Source: Marichromatium gracile
GTDB lineage: Bacteria > Pseudomonadota > Gammaproteobacteria > Chromatiales > Chromatiaceae
DNA length: 64,000 bases
Assembly (NCBI RefSeq): GCF_004343155.1
Contig: NZ_SMDC01000002.1
Location: 514,987 to 578,986, forward strand
Reading direction: 5' to 3'
Part shown: positions 8,618-22,240 of the stretch, one piece after another
Layout: each line of letters opens with the position of its first letter
How positions within the stretch are numbered: position 1 is the stretch's first letter
Position numbers and translations under genes: made by a program
Notes under the pieces: model-generated
Seen by the model: the letters and a program-made list of their open reading frames with translations, nothing else
The model's database searches: none
What the model was told of the DNA's origin: nothing

Positions 8618-8827
8618 TCAGGCCCCGTCGGCGGCCTTGAGTCTGGCGTCGGCCTCGGCCCACGCCAGACAGGCGTCGTAGGTGGCCTGGGCGAGCGCCG
8701 GCAGCTCGGCATAGGCGCCGGGCAGGCGCTCCTCGACCAGATCGTGCAGCTCGGCGGCGCGCTCGTTGGCGATGCGCTTGGCCTTGCGCGCGGCGCGCTC
8801 GAGCCCCTGACGGTGTTGCGGATCCAT
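8618..8827 (-). CDS. DUF683 / CCE_0567-family nif-associated small protein
   Basis: The product is 69 aa, helical and charged (LERAARKAKRIANERAAELH). Size, composition and position directly after the DUF269 gene match the CCE_0567/DUF683 family, small proteins found only in nif clusters that may bind metal. The ribosome-binding site ahead of 8827 is weak, so translation may be coupled to the gene upstream. The biochemical role is not established. Confidence 0.75.
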   Translation of the reverse strand: MDPQHRQGLERAARKAKRIANERAAELHDLVEERLPGAYAELPALAQATYDACLAWAEADARLKAADGA

Positions 8828-8856
8828 GGTCTCTGTCTCGTCTGTGTCAGGGCGGC

Positions 8857-9330
8857 TCAGAGTCCGGCGACCTTGGGGTGTTCGCCGATCAGCTCGATGG
8901 CGACGGAGAGATACTTGTCGGCCTCGTCCTTCATCCGCGACAGGCTGGGGAAGCCGAAGCGGTGCACGTCGCGCAGGGTGCGGTCGAGCACCACCAGCTT
9001 GCCGGTGGTGATCAACACCCGACCGAAGCCCTCGTGACTGAGGTGCACCAGGGGCACCGCCATCAGCCCGCACTCGGCCTCGATCAGCGCCGCGATGGCG
9101 TTGTAGAAGGCCTTGACCCGCTCGACCACGATCTCGTCGGGATCGCCGACGATGGGGATCTCGCGGCGCATCTCCTTGGTGAGCACGAAGGGTTCGAGCA
9201 GGTCGGCGTTGGCGAGGTGCTCGTACTGGCCATAGGCGTCGAGCGCGCGCATCTGGCGCACCATCTCGACCATGAAGTCGCTCTCGAGCAGCCCGCGGGT
9301 GGGCAGTGGCGCGGCTGGGGTGTCGCTCAT
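8857..9330 (-). CDS. NifX-associated nitrogen fixation protein (DUF269)
   Basis: The product is 157 aa. The opening (FMVEMVRQMRALDAYGQYEH) and the end (LSRMKDEADKYLSVAIELI) are characteristic of the DUF269 family that accompanies nifX in diazotrophs. A good AGGAG site lies 8-9 bases before the ATG at 9330. The function is unknown but it is taken to assist FeMo-cofactor or electron-transfer steps. It sits between the RseC-like gene and DUF683 in one leftward operon. Confidence 0.85.
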   Translation of the reverse strand: MSDTPAAPLPTRGLLESDFMVEMVRQMRALDAYGQYEHLANADLLEPFVLTKEMRREIPIVGDPDEIVVERVKAFYNAIAALIEAECGLMAVPLVHLSHEGFGRVLITTGKLVVLDRTLRDVHRFGFPSLSRMKDEADKYLSVAIELIGEHPKVAGL

Positions 9331-9364
9331 CGTGTTCTCTCCTGCTGGGATCTGGGGGATGGGG

Positions 9365-9775
9365 TCAGGACAGGCGGCGTAGCACCACCGGGCGTGGCGC
9401 GTCGCGCCCGAGCCGCTCGGCCAGCCACAGTCCGGCGCCGAGTGCCAGCAGCGCGCCGCCGAGCGTGGCCCACAGCGGCAGCGCGAAGCGGGTGCCGGCC
9501 CAGGCGGTCGCGGCCAGCGCCAGCAGCGGCAGCAGATAGGCGAGGGTGGCGGCGCGCAGCAGCCCGGCGCCGGGGATGCCGATCACCACCGACTCGCCGG
9601 GGCTGAGTCCGAGCGGGTCGTCGATGACGATCTGCCGGGCGCGTCCGCGGCGTCCTGTCGTGGCCCCGGCGCAATAGCCCGACTGGGCGCAGCCGGAACA
9701 GGCGCTGGCACTGCCGGGCGCGACCCAGGCGCGTGGCGGGGCGCTCGCGGTCACCACCGCGACGGTCTCGATCAT
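9365..9775 (-). CDS. RseC/MucC-family membrane protein in the nif cluster
   Basis: The product is 136 aa. The N-terminal part holds the RseC cysteine pattern CSGCAQSGYC, followed by a small beta domain and two membrane segments (about residues 75-93 and 97-117). RseC-family proteins work with Rnf-type electron transport in reducing SoxR, and may help deliver electrons in nif settings (inference). The start at 9775 is preferred over 9784 because it overlaps the nifX stop as ATGA and has GGAG just upstream. All four cysteines, the last being C42 or close to it, are early in the protein. Confidence 0.72.
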   Translation of the reverse strand: MIETVAVVTASAPPRAWVAPGSASACSGCAQSGYCAGATTGRRGRARQIVIDDPLGLSPGESVVIGIPGAGLLRAATLAYLLPLLALAATAWAGTRFALPLWATLGGALLALGAGLWLAERLGRDAPRPVVLRRLS

Positions 9776-10251
9776 TCGCTCCATCCCTCTGCCTCCATCT
9801 GGTCGACGCTTGCGTGTTGCGCTTCACCGCGCCTGGGCGGGGCGAGCGCGCGTGCCAGCCAGGGGCTGGGCCGCCCGCGCAGCTCGCCCTGCAGGGCGGC
9901 GATCTGGGCGCGGATCCGGGTGCCGTACGGGACCTTGACCGGCTGGACGCCGACGGCACGGAGCTGCCTGACCGCCGAGGCGCCGATCGCCTCGCAATAG
10001 ACGGCGAGACAGCCCTCGAGCGCGGCGATGCGCTCGCCGAGCTTGTCCTCGTTGCCGTCGAGCACGCCCGTCTTGAACTCGATGACCTCCAGCAGCCGGT
10101 GGCTGGTGCGGTCGACGCCGTGGATGGTGAAGGCCCGGGCGGCGCCGAAGTGCTGGTCGATCCGCGCGCGATCGCTGCTGGCGAAGGCCACGCGCAGCGG
10201 GTGCTCGGTCGTTGCGGTGGCGCTCTCGAGCAGCCTCAGTCGTCGTTGCAT
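9772..10251 (-). CDS. nifX: NifX, FeMo-cofactor precursor carrier
   Basis: The product is 159 aa and carries the dinitrogenase iron-molybdenum cofactor domain: [19 protein letters not shown], then [10 protein letters not shown] and [15 protein letters not shown]. NifX binds NifB-co and the VK cluster while they pass to and from NifEN. GGGAGG lies 5-10 bases before the ATG at 10251, and the start overlaps the end of the nifEN pseudogene. The gene itself looks intact, although its main partner NifEN is destroyed here. Confidence 0.88.
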   Translation of the reverse strand: MQRRLRLLESATATTEHPLRVAFASSDRARIDQHFGAARAFTIHGVDRTSHRLLEVIEFKTGVLDGNEDKLGERIAALEGCLAVYCEAIGASAVRQLRAVGVQPVKVPYGTRIRAQIAALQGELRGRPSPWLARALAPPRRGEAQHASVDQMEAEGWSE

Positions 10252-10775
10252 CCGTGCCTCCCGGCCAGGCCGCCGTGCGTTCGTGCTCGGACCACTGCTT
10301 GAGGCGCGAGCGATAGGGATGGAGCTCGCCGCGCTCGCGTTCGAGCGCCAGGTTGGCGAGTTCGAAGCGGGTGTCGCGAGTCCAGCGGTCGCCGATCCAG
10401 GTGCGGTGGCAACCGTCGAGCCGATCGGATTGCGGGAAGCCGTTGCGCAACAGCGCGATGCCGAGCCGTGCGGCGCTCTGCGCGCCGTGGGCCTTGGTCA
10501 CCAGCAGCTCGGCGCGCGGTCCCGGCCTGTCGTCCGAGGTCCTCGAGATCGCCGGTGCGGATCTCGGCGCACCGGGCGCGGACGAGCACCGGGACATTGC
10601 CCGGGGCGACCGCGGTCATGGTCTCGGCGCCGACCCCGACGAGCAGCTCGGTCCAGCCGACCAGCAGGTCGGCGGCGGTCGCTCCCGGCTTGGGTCGCGC
10701 GCATCCCGACTTGCTCTTGTGGTTGTGCGCGCAGGCCGGCGCGTCGAGCAGCGCGGCGATCTCTCTCTGCTTCAT
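10236..10775 (-). pseudogene. nifEN: nifE'-'nifN deletion fusion, frameshifted
   Basis: The start is typical Nif[21 protein letters not shown] then [14 protein letters not shown] (about 34 residues). The sequence then runs straight into the last third of NifN ([20 protein letters not shown], then TGDLEDL), so about 400 NifE codons and the first two thirds of NifN are missing. After GDLEDL the frame shifts by one: the NifN tail continues in another frame ([42 protein letters not shown]). The original frame ends at the TGA at 10236-10238, just inside nifX. AGGAG precedes the ATG. NifEN is the scaffold on which FeMo-co is built, so this remnant cannot work. Confidence 0.85.
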
Positions 10776-10813
10776 CGGTCACTCCTGGCGAGATCCTCTT
10801 GCAGGAGAGTGGG

Positions 10814-10830
10814 AAGCACGGAGTGTGCCG
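10814..10830 (-). promoter_or_regulatory. Sigma-54-like (-24/-12) promoter ahead of the nif operon
   Basis: On the minus strand CGGCACACTCCGTGCTT contains GG and GC separated by exactly ten bases, the invariant core of TGGCAC-N5-TTGC. It lies about 40 bases upstream of the nifE start, a normal place for a nif promoter. No NifA site (TGT-N10-ACA) was found nearby. Confidence 0.5.
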
Positions 10831-10933
10831 TATCCTAACCACATGAATCGAAAGCGTAATCGTCGCGGCCGCTGCACTGTGCTGTAGGACACTCGACGTC
10901 TTTGCGGGGTTTGCGACAAGGCGACGGGGAAGT

Positions 10934-11035
10934 CAGCCGCCAGCCTTCAGCGACCAGCCGCCGGTCAGCGCGTGTCTCTGACGGCGATGGTGGGGTCGGG
11001 CACCCACTGGTTGCTGGCGGCTGGCGGCTGGAAGC
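10934..11035. repeat. Inverted pair of REP-like elements (REPIN-like)
   Basis: AGCCGCCAGCC at 10935-10945 and GGCTGGCGGCT at 11019-11029 form a perfect 11-bp inverted repeat. The similarity extends outward with a few mismatches (GGTCGCTG against GGTTGCTG). Two REP-like units in opposite orientation about 70 bases apart are the layout of a REPIN. It lies in the non-coding gap between the nif operon and the ARPP-1 gene. Confidence 0.5.
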
Positions 11036-11048
11036 TCGTCGCCGTCCT

Positions 11049-12023
11049 TCAGCCGTTGAGCTGTGGTGGTGCGCTCGGAGGCTCCTCGGGCTGAGCGGGG
11101 AAGGGGCTGCGATAGGCGTGCAGGTGCAGCAGTCGTCCCTCGGCGATCAGTGCGCCGCCGCTCAGCCCCGGCGCGGCCAGACGCAGCAGTTCGCTGTCGG
11201 CGCCGAGCGGCAGGGGCATCACCGGGGCGCTGCTCAGGGCGTCGAGCAGGGTGCCGGGGTTCTCCGGCCGGGGACGCCGGAGGGTGAAGTTCAGGCACTC
11301 GATGGCATCGAGCGCATAGCTGGCGATGATCCGCGGCAGCAGCTCATGGAGGATGGCCGGATGGGCGAAGAGCTCGAAGCCGCAGACCCGACCATTGATG
11401 GCGAGGATGGCGCCGATCTGGTCGGGTCGCGGCGGCAGGGCCGCGACGTATTGCGCGATGAACTCGGCGTACTCGTCGTAGAGCGCCTCCAGGCCGGGGC
11501 GCGCCGGATCGTCACAGTCCATGCGCGCGCGCTTGTGCGCAACCTCTTCCCACAGCTCCTGCGGCCGTCCCGGATAGGGGGGCTCGCCGAACAGTCGGGT
11601 GCTGAGCCGCGCTGCGCTGCGCGCGCGCGCGCTGGCGAACAGCAGCTGGCCGGAGGATCGGGGGCGGTTGCCCGGTTGTTGGGCGGATGACCGTCCGAGC
11701 GGCGAGAGGGCGAGCCCGATGGTGCTGCGTGGCGGTACCAGCAGGCTGTGATCGAGGACCTGATCCCGCGCTGCGCCGCTGAGCGACTCGCCCTCGAGCA
11801 GCAGCAGCGGACGCGTGCTCTGGTTGTCGAGTCTCGCCCCTGGCGATTGGGCGCGGGCATCGTGCGTCTGCAGGTGCGCCTGACCGGTCTTGATCGCGGC
11901 GCTCAGGGTGAGATGGTCGGGTGCGCTCGGGCGCGGGTCGCAGATCGGGGTGAGGCCGATGTTGAGATGGTGCAGCGGGTCGCCGAGGGCGAGCGCCGGG
12001 AGATGGTGATGGAGCCTGTCCAT
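11049..12023 (-). CDS. ARPP-1 (DUF6569-like) domain protein
   Basis: The product is 324 aa. Its start (MDRLHHHLPALALGDPLHHL, then NIGLTPI), the LLLEGESLSGAARDQVLDHSL segment and the later GRVCGFELFAHP match the ARPP-1 fold, a domain found in proteins associated with ADP-ribosylglycohydrolases and rhodanese-phosphatases. Its biochemical function is unknown. AAGGAG lies about nine bases ahead of the ATG at 12023. It stands alone, with a 330-bp leader holding an 18-bp palindrome. The family call is from memory of the sequence pattern and moderately sure. Confidence 0.6.
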   Translation of the reverse strand: MDRLHHHLPALALGDPLHHLNIGLTPICDPRPSAPDHLTLSAAIKTGQAHLQTHDARAQSPGARLDNQSTRPLLLLEGESLSGAARDQVLDHSLLVPPRSTIGLALSPLGRSSAQQPGNRPRSSGQLLFASARARSAARLSTRLFGEPPYPGRPQELWEEVAHKRARMDCDDPARPGLEALYDEYAEFIAQYVAALPPRPDQIGAILAINGRVCGFELFAHPAILHELLPRIIASYALDAIECLNFTLRRPRPENPGTLLDALSSAPVMPLPLGADSELLRLAAPGLSGGALIAEGRLLHLHAYRSPFPAQPEEPPSAPPQLNG

Positions 12024-12283
12024 GAAGGCGTTCTCCTTGTGCCGGAAACACTTGATGTCCTGACTTCGGCCAGATGCGGCGGTCGTCTCCTTCCTGAGAG
12101 CGTGCCGGGCAGGGGCGCACGGGCCCCGGTCTTCGCATCCGGTATGCAGCTGTCGACCCAGGTCTCCGCGGCGGGACGCTGGAGACCTGGGCCTTGGTTG
12201 AGCAGGGCGCGGGCCGCTTCGGCAGCGCCCTGGGCGCCCAGTGTATGACGATCGGGGTGGGTATCCTGGGAGATGCGTCGATT

Positions 12284-12301
12284 TATTGCGTTTACGCAAT
12301 A
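12284..12301. promoter_or_regulatory. 18-bp palindrome upstream of the ARPP-1 gene
   Basis: TATTGCGTTTACGCAATA is palindromic except for its TT centre (8-bp arms). It stands out as AT-rich in GC-rich DNA. It lies in the 12024-12353 gap, which has no gene, about 260 bases ahead of the ARPP-1 start and 53 bases after the rluE stop. It looks like a dimeric repressor site; the regulator is unknown. Confidence 0.45.
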
Positions 12302-12353
12302 CCGCGGCGGGTCGCATGCATCCGTGTCGGGGATTGTGATGGCGTCGGTTGGC

Positions 12354-12941
12354 TCAGCGGGGACGCCTTGCGGTCCTGCGACGCGCATTCGAGCGACGGC
12401 CTGTGGCCGGCAGCTCGAGCACGCGAAAGCATCCGGGCTCGAGACCGTCGAGCCGCCACTGGCCGATGGCCATGCGCACCAGACGCAGGGTGGGCAGCCC
12501 GACGGCGGCGGTCATGCGCCGCACCTGGCGGTTGCGGCCCTCGTGGATGGCGATCTCGATCCAGGCGGTGGGCACCGACTTGCGAAAGCGCACCGGCGGC
12601 TCGCGCGGCCACAGCGCGGGCTCGGCGATGGCGCGCACCCGTGCCGGACGGGTCGGGCCGTCCTTGAGGGTGACGCCGGCGGCGAGTGCGTCGAGTTGTG
12701 CGGCCTCCGGGGTGCCCTCGACCTGCACCCAGTAGGTCTTCCAGGCCTTGTGTCGGGGGTGGCTGATGCGGTGCTGGAGCTGGCCGTCGTCGGTGAGCAG
12801 CAGCAGCCCCTCGCTGTCCTTGTCGAGCCGCCCGGCGGGATAGACGCCGGGCAGCGGGACGTGGTCGCCGAGGGTTGGGCCCTCGCCGGAGAACTGGCAG
12901 AGCACGCCATAGGGCTTGTTGAGCAGGATCAGTCGGGACAT
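12354..12941 (-). CDS. rluE: 23S rRNA pseudouridine(2457) synthase
   Basis: The product is 195 aa, of the RsuA/RluE family without an S4 domain. Landmarks are the opening LILLNKPYGVLCQF, the catalytic-loop motif GRLDKDSEGLLLLT, whose aspartate is the nucleophile, and HEGRNRQVRRM near the C-terminus. RluE isomerises U2457 of 23S rRNA. The start at 12941 (MSRLILLNKP) is four bases beyond the recQ stop, so the pair is likely cotranscribed. The C-terminal dozen residues are strongly basic. Confidence 0.88.
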   Translation of the reverse strand: MSRLILLNKPYGVLCQFSGEGPTLGDHVPLPGVYPAGRLDKDSEGLLLLTDDGQLQHRISHPRHKAWKTYWVQVEGTPEAAQLDALAAGVTLKDGPTRPARVRAIAEPALWPREPPVRFRKSVPTAWIEIAIHEGRNRQVRRMTAAVGLPTLRLVRMAIGQWRLDGLEPGCFRVLELPATGRRSNARRRTARRPR

Positions 12942-12945
12942 CGGA

Positions 12946-15132
<2,187 letters not shown>

Positions 15133-15190
15133 CTGGGAATGGACTCCTCGCCGGCCTCGGTGTGCCGGCGTCGTGTGAAGCGGGTCTCGG

Positions 15191-18016
<2,826 letters not shown>

Positions 18017-18104
18017 GGGCTGGCCGCAGAGGTCTCGATGTCGATGGCGGGCGACGCGATCGCCGTCGCGCCGATGGTCCGGCCTGCGCCGGCCCGGGGC
18101 AAAC

Positions 18105-18113
18105 TGCTATTAT
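18105..18113 (+). promoter_or_regulatory. Extended -10 element for the MFS gene
   Basis: TGCTATTAT fits an extended -10 (TGnTATAAT). Transcription would start near 18120, downstream of the ATG at 18111-18113, which argues for the GTG start at 18151. A CGAAGCTTCG palindrome follows immediately. Confidence 0.45.
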
Positions 18114-18150
18114 GCGAAGCTTCGCGTACCAGAAGCAAAGGCCAGCGGCC

Positions 18151-19530
18151 GTGAGCCAGACAGAGATACCGAGCCCGCCCCTCTCACCCACCGAACGGCG
18201 CGCCGCCGCCGGACTCGCCGCCATCTTCTCCACCCGGATGCTGGGTCTGTTCATGATCCTGCCGGTGTTCGCGCTCTATGCGCACGAGCTCAGTGGCGCC
18301 ACCCCGCTGCTGATCGGGCTGGCGATCGGCGCCTACGGCCTGACCCAGGCGCTGCTGCAGATCCCGCTCGGGCTGCTCTCCGATCGCATCGGGCGCAAGC
18401 CGGTGATCCTCGGCGGCCTGCTGCTGTTTGCCGCCGGCAGCGTGGTGGCGGCGCTGGCCGACAGCATCCACTGGGTGATCGTCGGTCGGGTGCTGCAGGG
18501 CAGCGGTGCGATCGCCGCGGCGATCATCGCGCTGACCGCCGATCTCACCCGCGAGGAGGTGCGCACCAAGGGCATGGCCGCCATCGGCATCAGCGTGGCG
18601 CTGTCCTTTGCCGCGGCGCTGGTGCTCGGCCCGGTGCTGGCGCGCTGGATCGGGGTCTCGGGCATCTTCTGGCTCACCGCGGTGCTGGCGGTGGCGGGGA
18701 TGGTGTTGCTCTACACCCTGGTGCCCGATCCCGAGCGCTCGCAGCTCCATCGCGACGCCCAGCCGGCGCTCGATCAGCTGCGCGGGGTGCTCGCCAACCC
18801 GACCCTGCTGCGGCTCGATCTGGCGATCTTCATGTTGCACCTGACCATGGTCAGCCTGTTCGTGGTGCTGCCGCTCTCGGTCGAGGCGGCGGGGCTGGAG
18901 GCGGCCTCGCACTGGCGGCTGTACCTGCCGGTGGTGCTGTTGGCGATCCCGGCGATGGTGCCCTTCATCGTCCTCGCCGAGCGCCGTGGTCAGGCGCGCG
19001 GGGTGCTGCTCGGCTCGGTGATCGCGCTCGGCGCGGCGATGCTCGGCTTCGCCCTGTTCGGGCAGTCGCTGTGGGTGCTCGGCGCGCTGCTGGTGGTGGT
19101 CTTCACCATCTTCAACCTGCTCGAGGCGGTGCTGCCCTCGCTGGTCTCGAAGAGCGCGCGCGCCGGTGCCAAGGGCACCGCCATGGGGGTGTTCTCCAGC
19201 GCCCAGTTCGTCGGCGCCTTCCTCGGTGGCGTGCTCGGCGGCTGGGCACACGAGCGCTTCGGCCCGGATGCCGTCTATCTGGTCGGTGTGCTGGTGTCGC
19301 TGGCCTGGGTCGCGCTGGTGGCGGGGATGCGCATGCCCGAGGACCTGGGGCGGCGGGTGCTGACGCTGGCGCCGGGGGCGGGGGATGCGGCGGCGCTGGA
19401 GCGGCGGCTGCTCGCCGAGCCCGGGGTGCGCGAGGCGGTGGTGGCGCTCGACGAGGGCGTGGCCTACCTGAAGGTGGACAGTCGTCGACTCGATTGGGCA
19501 AGATTGCAGACCCTTTCGGCCGGCGCCTGA
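18151..19530 (+). CDS. MFS transporter with C-terminal soluble domain (YajR-like)
   Basis: The product is 459 aa from the GTG at 18151. It has twelve membrane segments and the MFS loop motif [13 protein letters not shown] between helices 2 and 3. After the last helix an extra domain of about 60 residues ([20 protein letters not shown] ... [13 protein letters not shown]) resembles the ferredoxin-like YAM domain of E. coli YajR. The substrate is unknown. The uvrA-MFS-ssb arrangement is widespread in gammaproteobacteria. Confidence 0.85.
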   Translation: MSQTEIPSPPLSPTERRAAAGLAAIFSTRMLGLFMILPVFALYAHELSGATPLLIGLAIGAYGLTQALLQIPLGLLSDRIGRKPVILGGLLLFAAGSVVAALADSIHWVIVGRVLQGSGAIAAAIIALTADLTREEVRTKGMAAIGISVALSFAAALVLGPVLARWIGVSGIFWLTAVLAVAGMVLLYTLVPDPERSQLHRDAQPALDQLRGVLANPTLLRLDLAIFMLHLTMVSLFVVLPLSVEAAGLEAASHWRLYLPVVLLAIPAMVPFIVLAERRGQARGVLLGSVIALGAAMLGFALFGQSLWVLGALLVVVFTIFNLLEAVLPSLVSKSARAGAKGTAMGVFSSAQFVGAFLGGVLGGWAHERFGPDAVYLVGVLVSLAWVALVAGMRMPEDLGRRVLTLAPGAGDAAALERRLLAEPGVREAVVALDEGVAYLKVDSRRLDWARLQTLSAGA

Positions 19531-19697
19531 GATCCGACCCCGCGCAGGCCCCGCAGGGTCATCGCCCGCGGCGGTGACGACGGAGACGAACCGAATATCG
19601 GATCGGCGCCGCCCGGGGACGGGCGCGCGTCGATCCTCCTGTATCACTCGAAACGAATGCAACACGCCCGGCGCGCCGCGTCAGGCGGGAGGAAGAG

Positions 19698-20273
19698 ATG
19701 GCGACACGTGGTGTCAACAAGGTGATCCTGATCGGCAACCTCGGGGCCGACCCCGAGATCCGCTACATGCCCAGCGGCGACGCCGTGGCCAACCTGCGTC
19801 TGGCCACCAGCGAGAGCTGGCGCGACCGCGCCACCGGCGAGACCCGCGAGCGCACCGAATGGCACAACGTGGCCATCTTCGGCAAGGTCGCCGAGGTCGC
19901 CAAGCAGTATCTGCGCAAGGGCTCGAAGGTCTATATCGAGGGCAAGCTGCGTACCCGCAAGTGGCAGGGCCAGGACGGCCAGGACCGCTATACCACCGAG
20001 GTGGTGGTCGACATCAGCGGTACCATGCAGATGCTCGATGGTCGCGCCGGCGGTGGCAGCGGCTACGGCAGCTCCGCGCCCTTCGACGACGAGCCGCCGC
20101 GCGGCGCGCCCCAGGGCGGCGCCCGCCAGGGGGGGCCTCAGGCCGCGCCCCAGGGCGGTGGCTACTCCGGTGGCGGCTATGCCGGCGGTGGCAGCGGCGG
20201 CGCACCCTCGGGTGGCGCACCCTCGGGCGGGTTCGGCGGCGGGGCGGACTTCGACGACGACATCCCGTTCTGA
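19698..20273 (+). CDS. ssb: Single-stranded DNA-binding protein
   Basis: The product is 191 aa. It has the N-terminal OB fold ([20 protein letters not shown] ... [13 protein letters not shown]), then a Gly/Gln/Pro-rich low-complexity linker, and the conserved acidic tip DFDDDIPF that docks repair and replication partners. GGAGGAAGAG precedes the ATG. The length is ordinary for the family. It sits just upstream of the rml operon with a 22-bp gap, so read-through is possible. Confidence 0.97.
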   Translation: MATRGVNKVILIGNLGADPEIRYMPSGDAVANLRLATSESWRDRATGETRERTEWHNVAIFGKVAEVAKQYLRKGSKVYIEGKLRTRKWQGQDGQDRYTTEVVVDISGTMQMLDGRAGGGSGYGSSAPFDDEPPRGAPQGGARQGGPQAAPQGGGYSGGGYAGGGSGGAPSGGAPSGGFGGGADFDDDIPF

Positions 20274-20295
20274 TCCGAACCTCAAGGAGAGATCC

Positions 20296-21351
20296 ATGCA
20301 GACCCTGCTCGTCACCGGTGGTGCCGGTTTCATCGGTAGCAACTTCGTGCGCCTCGCGCTCGCCCAGTCCGATGTCCGGGTGGTCAACCTCGATCTGCTG
20401 ACCTATGCCGGCAACCTCGACTCGCTCGCCGACCTCGGGGACGAGCCGCGTCATCATTTCGTGCAGGGCGACATCGGCGACCGCGAGCTGGTCTCGCGGT
20501 TGCTGCGCGAGCATCAGGTCGACGCGGTGGTCAACTTCGCCGCCGAGAGCCATGTCGATCGCTCGATCGACGGCCCCGGCGACTTCGTGCAGACCAACCT
20601 GGTCGGCACCTTCAATCTGCTCGAGAGCGCGCGCGCCTACTGGGCCGAGCGCGGCGAGCCGGAGGGCTTCCGCTTCCTCCATGTCTCCACCGACGAGGTC
20701 TATGGTTCGCTCGGCCCCACCGGGGCCTTCACCGAGACCACGCCCTATGCCCCCAACTCGCCCTACTCGGCGAGCAAGGCCGGCTCCGATCACCTGGTAC
20801 GCGCCTGGTTCCACACCTACGGCCTGCCGGTGCTCACCACCAACTGCTCGAACAACTACGGGCCCTATCAGTTCCCCGAGAAACTGATCCCGCTGATGAT
20901 CCTCAAGGCCTGCCGCGGCGAGTCGCTGCCGATCTACGGCGACGGCGGCAACGTGCGCGACTGGCTCTTCGTCGAGGACCACTGCCGGGCGATCTGGCGG
21001 GTGCTCGAGGCCGGTACCCCGGGCGAGGTCTACAACGTCGGCGGCAACAGCGAGCGCACCAACCTGGAGGTGGTCGATACCCTCTGCGCGCTGCTCGACG
21101 AGCTGCTGCCCGACGCCCCGCACCGCCCCCACGCCGCGCTCAAGACCTTCGTCAAGGACCGCCCCGGTCACGACCGTCGCTATGCGATCGACGCCTCCAA
21201 GCTCCGGCGCGAGCTCGGTTGGACGCCGCAGGAGACCTTCGAGAGCGGGCTGCGGCGCACCCTCGAGTGGTATCTCGGCCACCCCGAGTGGTGCGCGCGG
21301 GTGACCGACGGCAGCTATCGCGGCGAGCGTCTCGGTGGTGCCGACAACTGA
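20296..21351 (+). CDS. rmlB: dTDP-glucose 4,6-dehydratase
   Basis: The product is 351 aa, an extended SDR with the NAD-binding GGAGFIGSN near the start, the STDEVYG active-site segment and the catalytic YSASK. It converts dTDP-glucose to dTDP-4-keto-6-deoxyglucose, the second step of dTDP-L-rhamnose synthesis. The start at 20296 has AAGGAG seven bases upstream. It is the first gene of a tight rmlBACD operon (10-bp gap to rmlA). Confidence 0.96.
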   Translation: MQTLLVTGGAGFIGSNFVRLALAQSDVRVVNLDLLTYAGNLDSLADLGDEPRHHFVQGDIGDRELVSRLLREHQVDAVVNFAAESHVDRSIDGPGDFVQTNLVGTFNLLESARAYWAERGEPEGFRFLHVSTDEVYGSLGPTGAFTETTPYAPNSPYSASKAGSDHLVRAWFHTYGLPVLTTNCSNNYGPYQFPEKLIPLMILKACRGESLPIYGDGGNVRDWLFVEDHCRAIWRVLEAGTPGEVYNVGGNSERTNLEVVDTLCALLDELLPDAPHRPHAALKTFVKDRPGHDRRYAIDASKLRRELGWTPQETFESGLRRTLEWYLGHPEWCARVTDGSYRGERLGGADN

Positions 21352-21361
21352 GGAGCGACGC

Positions 21362-22240
21362 ATGAACAGAAAGGGAATCATCCTCGCCGGCGGATCCGGC
21401 ACCCGTCTCTATCCGCTCACCCGGACCCTCAGCAAGCAATTGCTGCCGGTCTACGACAAGCCGATGATCTACTACCCGCTGGCGACGCTGATGCTGGCGG
21501 GGATTCGCGACATCCTGATCATCTCCACCCCGCGCGATCTGCCGCACTTTCGCGCGCTGCTCGACGACGGCAGTCAGTGGGGCATCAAGCTCTCCTACGC
21601 CGAGCAGCCGAGCCCGGACGGACTGGCGCAGGCCTTCCTGATCGGCGAGGAGTTCATCGCCGGCGACCCCAGCTGCCTGATCCTCGGCGACAACATCTTC
21701 TACGGTCACGGTCTGGTCAATCAGCTCAAGGCGGCGAGCGCCCGCGAGTCGGGGGCGACGGTGTTCGGCTACTACGTCTCCGATCCCGAGCGCTACGGCG
21801 TGGCCGAGTTCGACGACGATGGCCGGGTGATCGGGCTGGAGGAGAAACCCACCGCCCCCAAATCCAACTGGGCGGTGACCGGGATCTATTTCTACGACGG
21901 CAAGGTCTGCGAGCTGGCGCGCACGCTGCGTCCCTCGGCGCGCGGCGAGCTCGAGATCACCGATCTCAACTCGCGCTATCTCGAGCACGGCGAGCTCTAT
22001 CTCGATCGCATCGGTCGCGGTACCGCCTGGCTCGACACCGGCACCCACGAGTCGCTGATGCAGGCCGGGCAGTACATCGAGACCATCGAGAAGCGCCAGG
22101 GGCTGAAGATCTGCTGTCCGGAGGAGGTCGCCTATCTCAACGGCTGGATCGACGCCGCGGCCCTGCGCGCCACCGGTGAGGCGCTGCGCAAGAGCGGCTA
22201 TGGCGAGTATCTGTTGGGACTGCTGAAACGGGTGCAATGA
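21362..22240 (+). CDS. rmlA: Glucose-1-phosphate thymidylyltransferase
   Basis: The product is 292 aa with the nucleotidyltransferase signature [20 protein letters not shown] at residues 10-29, and EKP and the metal-binding D of LGDNIFYG further on. It makes dTDP-glucose from dTTP and glucose-1-phosphate. The start [11 protein letters not shown] at 21362 has AGGAG upstream. The stop overlaps rmlC. Confidence 0.96.
   Translation: MNRKGIILAGGSGTRLYPLTRTLSKQLLPVYDKPMIYYPLATLMLAGIRDILIISTPRDLPHFRALLDDGSQWGIKLSYAEQPSPDGLAQAFLIGEEFIAGDPSCLILGDNIFYGHGLVNQLKAASARESGATVFGYYVSDPERYGVAEFDDDGRVIGLEEKPTAPKSNWAVTGIYFYDGKVCELARTLRPSARGELEITDLNSRYLEHGELYLDRIGRGTAWLDTGTHESLMQAGQYIETIEKRQGLKICCPEEVAYLNGWIDAAALRATGEALRKSGYGEYLLGLLKRVQ

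Noticed and set aside
10873..10895. A possible NifA binding site near TGTGCTGTAGGACA.
   Set aside because: The spacing between TGT and ACA is eight, not ten, bases.
18017..18150. An SOS box upstream of uvrA.
   Set aside because: No CTGT-N8-ACAG or close variant was found in the divergent gap.
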